Origin: an uncultured Prevotella sp.
GTDB taxonomy: Bacteria; Bacteroidota; Bacteroidia; Bacteroidales; Bacteroidaceae
Reading direction: 5' to 3'
Length of the DNA: 7,526 bases
Assembly: GCA_947095945.1 (NCBI GenBank)
Contig: CAMUQM010000090.1
Span: forward strand, 1 to 7,526
Positions 4,892 through 7,526 of this stretch are shown in pieces. Below the pieces are notes generated by a model. The model saw only the letters and a list, made by a program, of their open reading frames with translations. It was not told the origin of the DNA and did no database searches. Numbering within the stretch: position 1 is the stretch's first letter; each line of letters begins with the position of its first letter. Both the position numbers and the translations under genes were made by a program.

Positions 4892-5236
4892 ATGACAACA
4901 AAGAAAGAACAAAGAAGAATTAAGATAAAGTTCCGCATTCGTAAGAGTGTGAATGGTACTGCTGAGCGCCCACGTTTGAGCGTTTTCCGCAGTAATAAGC
5001 AGATTTATGCACAGGTTATTAACGATTTGACCGGAACAACCCTCGCTTCAGCTTCTTCACTTGGCCTTGAGAAAATGGCTAAGATAGATCAGGCTAAGAA
5101 GGTAGGTGCGCTCGTTGCTGAGCATGCTAAGGTAGCTGGTGTAGAGCAGGTTGTTTTTGACCGTAACGGTTATCTCTATCACGGACGTGTACAGGCTTTG
5201 GCTGATGCTGCACGTGAGGGAGGACTTAAATTCTAA
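4892..5236 (+). CDS. rplR: Large ribosomal subunit protein uL18 (L18)
   Basis: 114 residues, the usual length. uL18 binds 5S rRNA together with uL5 in the central protuberance. Visible motifs are a basic N terminus (KKEQRRIKIKFRIRKSVNGT), the RPRLSVFRSNKQIYAQVI strand region (27-44), and the C-terminal signature FDRNGYLYHGRVQALADAA with REGGLKF ending (89-114). The first arginine codons are AGA and switch to CGT/CGC from codon 15. The leader ends ACGATT directly before ATG, a string also found before rpsE. No Shine-Dalgarno sequence is visible. Confidence 0.97.
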   Translation: MTTKKEQRRIKIKFRIRKSVNGTAERPRLSVFRSNKQIYAQVINDLTGTTLASASSLGLEKMAKIDQAKKVGALVAEHAKVAGVEQVVFDRNGYLYHGRVQALADAAREGGLKF

Positions 5237-5242
5237 ACGATT

Positions 5243-5755
5243 ATGGCAATGAATAGAGTAAAAGTAAATAGTGATGTAGAACTGAAAGACCGCTTGGTTG
5301 CTATCAACCGTGTAACTAAGGTTACAAAGGGTGGTCGTACTTTCACATTCGCAGCTATCGTCGTTGTAGGTGACGGTAAGGGCGTTATTGGCTGGGGTCT
5401 TGGTAAGGCTGGTGAGGTTACTGCTGCTATCCAGAAGGGTACAGATTCAGCAAAGAAGAACCTTGTTAAGGTTCCTGTTTTGAAGGGTACTGTTCCTCAT
5501 GAGGCAGAGGCTCGCTTTAGCGGTGCTCATGTTCTCCTTAAGCCAGCTGCAGCTGGTACTGGTTTGAAAGCCGGTGGTGCTATGCGTGCTGTTCTTGAGA
5601 GCGCAGGTGTTACTGACGTGATTGCAAAGTCAAAGGGCTCTTCTAACCCTCATAACCTTGTGAAAGCTACTATCGCTGCCCTTGCTGTTATGCGTGATGC
5701 ATATACAGTAGCTGGTGAGCGTGGTATCAGTATGGATAAAGTATTTAACGGTTAA
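5243..5755 (+). CDS. rpsE: Small ribosomal subunit protein uS5 (S5)
   Basis: 170 residues, typical for bacteria. uS5 lies on the solvent side of the 30S near the mRNA entry and the decoding region, and affects translational accuracy. The N-terminal double-stranded-RNA-binding-like domain covers about 13-77, with the signature GGRTFTFAAIVVVGDGKGVI followed by GWGLGKAGEV. The C-terminal domain covers about 86-160, with GTGLKAGGAMRAVLESAGV and the SKGSSNPHNLVKAT loop. It starts six bases after the rplR stop with leader ACGATT and no Shine-Dalgarno sequence. No feature suggests a spectinomycin-resistance or ribosomal-ambiguity allele, though no reference was compared. Confidence 0.98.
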   Translation: MAMNRVKVNSDVELKDRLVAINRVTKVTKGGRTFTFAAIVVVGDGKGVIGWGLGKAGEVTAAIQKGTDSAKKNLVKVPVLKGTVPHEAEARFSGAHVLLKPAAAGTGLKAGGAMRAVLESAGVTDVIAKSKGSSNPHNLVKATIAALAVMRDAYTVAGERGISMDKVFNG

Positions 5756-5759
5756 TTTT

Positions 5760-5765
5760 AGGAGG
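5760..5765 (+). promoter_or_regulatory. Canonical Shine-Dalgarno site (AGGAGG) of rpmD
   Basis: AGGAGG stands nine bases before the rpmD ATG at 5775, in the 19-base rpsE-rpmD gap. It is the strongest ribosome-binding-site match in the window and supports the 5775 start over the longer in-frame reading from 5715 that would overlap rpsE. Confidence 0.75.
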
Positions 5766-5774
5766 TATTATATA

Positions 5775-5951
5775 ATGGCAACAATTAAGATTAAGCAGAT
5801 TAAGAGCCGTATTGGTGCTCCTAAGGACCAGAAAGATACTTTGCATGCATTGGGACTTCGTAAGATTTCTCAGGTTGTTGAAGTAGAGGATACTCCAAGC
5901 TGCCGAGGTATGATCCGTAAGGTGCATCACCTGGTATCAGTAATTGATTAA
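5775..5951 (+). CDS. rpmD: Large ribosomal subunit protein uL30 (L30)
   Basis: 58 residues, the normal size of bacterial uL30. It is a small ferredoxin-like protein on the 50S surface near 5S rRNA and 23S domain II. Visible motifs are ATIKIKQIKSRIGAPKDQKD (2-21), LHALGLRKISQVVEVEDTPS (23-42) and GMIRKVHHLVSV (45-56), which correspond strand by strand to the E. coli IKITQTRSAIGR...LGLRRIGHTV...RGMINKVSFMV pattern. The start is set by the AGGAGG nine bases upstream and the family N terminus. It sits between rpsE and rplO as in other spc operons. Confidence 0.97.
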   Translation: MATIKIKQIKSRIGAPKDQKDTLHALGLRKISQVVEVEDTPSCRGMIRKVHHLVSVID

Positions 5952-5977
5952 TTAATCTTTTAAAGAAAACAGTAATT

Positions 5978-6424
5978 ATGAAATTAAATAATTTGAAACC
6001 AGCTGTTGGCTCTACACATTCACGTCGTCGTATTGGTCGTGGTCCAGGTTCTGGACTCGGTGGAACCTCTACTCGTGGTCACAAGGGTGCAAAGTCACGT
6101 TCTGGTTATAAAAAGAAAATTGGCTTTGAGGGTGGTCAGATGCCTCTCCAGCGTCGTGTACCGAAGGCTGGATTCAAGAACATCAACCACAAGGAATATT
6201 TTGCTGTAAATCTTTCTACTCTTCAGGCACTTGCTGAGAAGAATAACCTTACTAAGATTGGTGTTGAGGAGCTTAAGGCTGCTGGTCTTACCAATGGTAA
6301 GGAACTTGTTAAGGTTCTTGGTAATGGTGAGTTGAAGGCAAAGTTGGAGGTTTCAGCTAATGCTTTCTCTAGGACTGCTGAAGAAGCTATTAAGGCAGTT
6401 GGTGGTAACACAACTATAATCTAA
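5978..6424 (+). CDS. rplO: Large ribosomal subunit protein uL15 (L15)
   Basis: 148 residues, usual size. uL15 is a late 50S assembly protein with a long extended N-terminal arm that threads through 23S rRNA. The arm is clear here: MKLNNLKPAVGSTHSRRRIG, then GRGPGSGLGGTSTRGHKGAK (20-39), then GFEGGQMPLQRRVPKAGF (49-66). The globular C-terminal half ends with VKVLGNGELKAKLEVSANAF and the SRTAEEAI helix. The 26-base leader is A/T-rich with a run AAAGAAAA but no Shine-Dalgarno sequence. secY follows after four bases, as in most bacteria. Confidence 0.98.
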   Translation: MKLNNLKPAVGSTHSRRRIGRGPGSGLGGTSTRGHKGAKSRSGYKKKIGFEGGQMPLQRRVPKAGFKNINHKEYFAVNLSTLQALAEKNNLTKIGVEELKAAGLTNGKELVKVLGNGELKAKLEVSANAFSRTAEEAIKAVGGNTTII

Positions 6425-6428
6425 GTTA

Positions 6429-7526
6429 ATGAAAAAGTTTATTGAGACACTGAAGAACTGTTGGAAAATTGAGGATTTGCGTCAGCGACTTCTCATTACT
6501 ATTCTGTTCACAGCTATTTACCGTTTTGGGTCGTTTGTGGTGCTTCCTGGCATCAATCCTGCCCTGTTGGAAAAATTGCAGGCACAGACCAAGGGCGGTC
6601 TTATGTCACTTTTGGACATGTTCTCCGGTGGTGCATTTTCTCATGCGTCAATCTTCGCATTAGGAATCATGCCATACATCTCAGCATCTATTGTTATGCA
6701 GCTCCTTGCTGTCGCTGTTCCTTATTTCCAAAAGATGCAGCGTGAAGGGGAGAGTGGCCATAAGAAGATAAACTGGTATACGCGTGTCCTGACAGTAGTA
6801 ATCCTACTGTTTCAGGCACCGTCTTACCTAATGAACTTAAAAATGCAGGCCGCTGGTGCTTTGGCATCAGGTATTGATTGGACTACATTTATGATTCCTG
6901 CTACAATTATTCTTGCAGCAGGTTCAATGTTCATTCTTTGGCTCGGTGAGCGTATCACGGATAAAGGTGTCGGAAACGGTATCTCTTTAATCATTATGAT
7001 TGGTATCATTGCTCGTCTGCCACAGGCGGTTATTTTGGAATTTGGTAATCGAGTTTCAGAGGCTATCGGTGGTGGTATTGTGATGCTTATCATTGAGATT
7101 ATTATCCTTTATGCTGTTGTATGTGCGGCTATACTTCTCACTCAGGGAACTCGTAAGATTCCTGTACAGTATGCTAAACGTGTTGTTGGTAATAAACAAT
7201 ATGGTGGAGCTCGTCAGTATATTCCATTGAAACTGTTCGCAGCTAACGTAATGCCTATCATTTTTGCGCAAGCTTTGATGTTTATTCCATTGGCTATTGT
7301 TCAGTATTCATCTGATAGTACAAGTTCAGTACTTCAGTCTTTGATGAACACAAAGAGTTTGGCGTATAACTGTATTTATGTGCTTCTTATCGTAGTGTTT
7401 ACTTATTTTTATACTGCGATTACACTTAATCCAACTCAGATGGCTGAGGATATGAAGCGTAACAACGGATTTATCCCTGGCGTTAAACCTGGAAAGGATA
7501 CTGCAGATTACATTGATACTGTTATG
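6429..7526 (+). CDS. secY: Preprotein translocase subunit SecY, 5' part (366 codons, open at right edge)
   Basis: Partial: an open frame from the ATG four bases after rplO to the window end, with no stop. SecY is the inner-membrane protein-conducting channel that, with SecE/SecG, moves preproteins from SecA or the ribosome. Seen in order: amphipathic N terminus (FIETLKNCWKIEDLRQRLL), TM1 about 21-41 ending GSFVVLPGI, plug region about 58-75, TM2 with the family signature FALGIMPYISASIVMQLL (76-93), TM3 about 118-136, TM4 152-173, signature 2 region ITDKGVGNGISL (176-187) into TM5, TM6 214-238, cytoplasmic loop 4 with RKIPVQYAKR (242-251), TM7 268-293, TM8 312-333, and cytoplasmic loop 5 with GFIPGVKPGKDT (347-358). 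TM9, TM10 and the C terminus, about 80 residues, lie beyond the window. Confidence 0.98.
   Translation, partial: MKKFIETLKNCWKIEDLRQRLLITILFTAIYRFGSFVVLPGINPALLEKLQAQTKGGLMSLLDMFSGGAFSHASIFALGIMPYISASIVMQLLAVAVPYFQKMQREGESGHKKINWYTRVLTVVILLFQAPSYLMNLKMQAAGALASGIDWTTFMIPATIILAAGSMFILWLGERITDKGVGNGISLIIMIGIIARLPQAVILEFGNRVSEAIGGGIVMLIIEIIILYAVVCAAILLTQGTRKIPVQYAKRVVGNKQYGGARQYIPLKLFAANVMPIIFAQALMFIPLAIVQYSSDSTSSVLQSLMNTKSLAYNCIYVLLIVVFTYFYTAITLNPTQMAEDMKRNNGFIPGVKPGKDTADYIDTVM

Noticed and set aside
5715..5774. Longer rpmD reading from an ATG inside rpsE
   Set aside because: It adds 20 residues alien to uL30 and ignores the AGGAGG nine bases before 5775.
6469..6663. 64-codon + strand open frame inside secY
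   Set aside because: Different frame from SecY, whose signatures run without interruption through this stretch; the alternative product is low-complexity C/L/H-rich and unlike any known protein.
6824..7271. Two overlapping open frames on the - strand opposite secY (6824-7093 and 7056-7271)
   Set aside because: Both are antisense to a continuous, clearly recognisable SecY reading frame and show no features of their own.
1..7526. Search for an undescribed accessory system, mobile element, CRISPR array or RNA gene
   Set aside because: The window is almost fully occupied by core ribosomal-protein genes and secY in canonical order; no direct-repeat array, terminal inverted repeats, transposase or tRNA-like segment was found. 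The only unexplained structure is the rpsN-rpsH gap reported above.

Overview
The window is a segment of the S10/spc ribosomal-protein superoperon of a member of the Bacteroidota, most likely Bacteroidales and perhaps Prevotellaceae. It carries sixteen ribosomal-protein genes and the translocon gene secY, all on the + strand, in the order rpsS(end)-rplV-rpsC-rplP-rpmC-rpsQ-rplN-rplX-rplE-rpsN-rpsH-rplF-rplR-rpsE-rpmD-rplO-secY(start). Three points support the lineage. Most start codons are preceded by A/T-rich leaders without a Shine-Dalgarno sequence. A TAnnTTTG-type promoter element sits in the only large gap. The proteins resemble Bacteroides/Prevotella forms, such as a 100-residue zinc-free uS14 starting MAKESMKARE and an N-terminally extended uL22. 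The genus cannot be fixed by eye.

Layout: bases 1-101 are the last 32 codons of rpsS. Bases 138-2200 hold the rest of the S10 block (rplV, rpsC, rplP, rpmC, rpsQ). Bases 2203-3768 hold the first half of the spc block (rplN, rplX, rplE, rpsN). A 125-base gap (3769-3893) follows. Bases 3894-6424 hold the second half of spc (rpsH, rplF, rplR, rpsE, rpmD, rplO), and secY starts at 6429 and runs off the right edge after 366 codons. Apart from the 125-base gap, neighbouring genes are 36 bases apart or less, and rplX and rplE overlap by one base. All reading frames are intact. No tRNA, mobile element, CRISPR array or foreign gene was seen.

The gene products are subunits of the 30S (uS19, uS3, uS17, uS14, uS8, uS5) and 50S (uL22, uL16, uL29, uL14, uL24, uL5, uL6, uL18, uL30, uL15) particles. 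SecY receives nascent chains at the exit tunnel, whose wall and rim include uL22, uL24 and uL29 encoded upstream.

The gene content is ordinary. The points of interest are regulatory. The rpsN-rpsH gap holds a promoter-like element embedded in an unbroken 19-pair stem (14 Watson-Crick, 5 G-U), followed by a small hairpin plus T6 that would compete with the big stem. Two genes (rplF, rpmD) have textbook GGAGG sites in a lineage that normally does without them. Two others (rplV, rplX) share an identical 14-base A/T leader at identical spacing. Arginine codon choice shifts to AGA at many gene starts.
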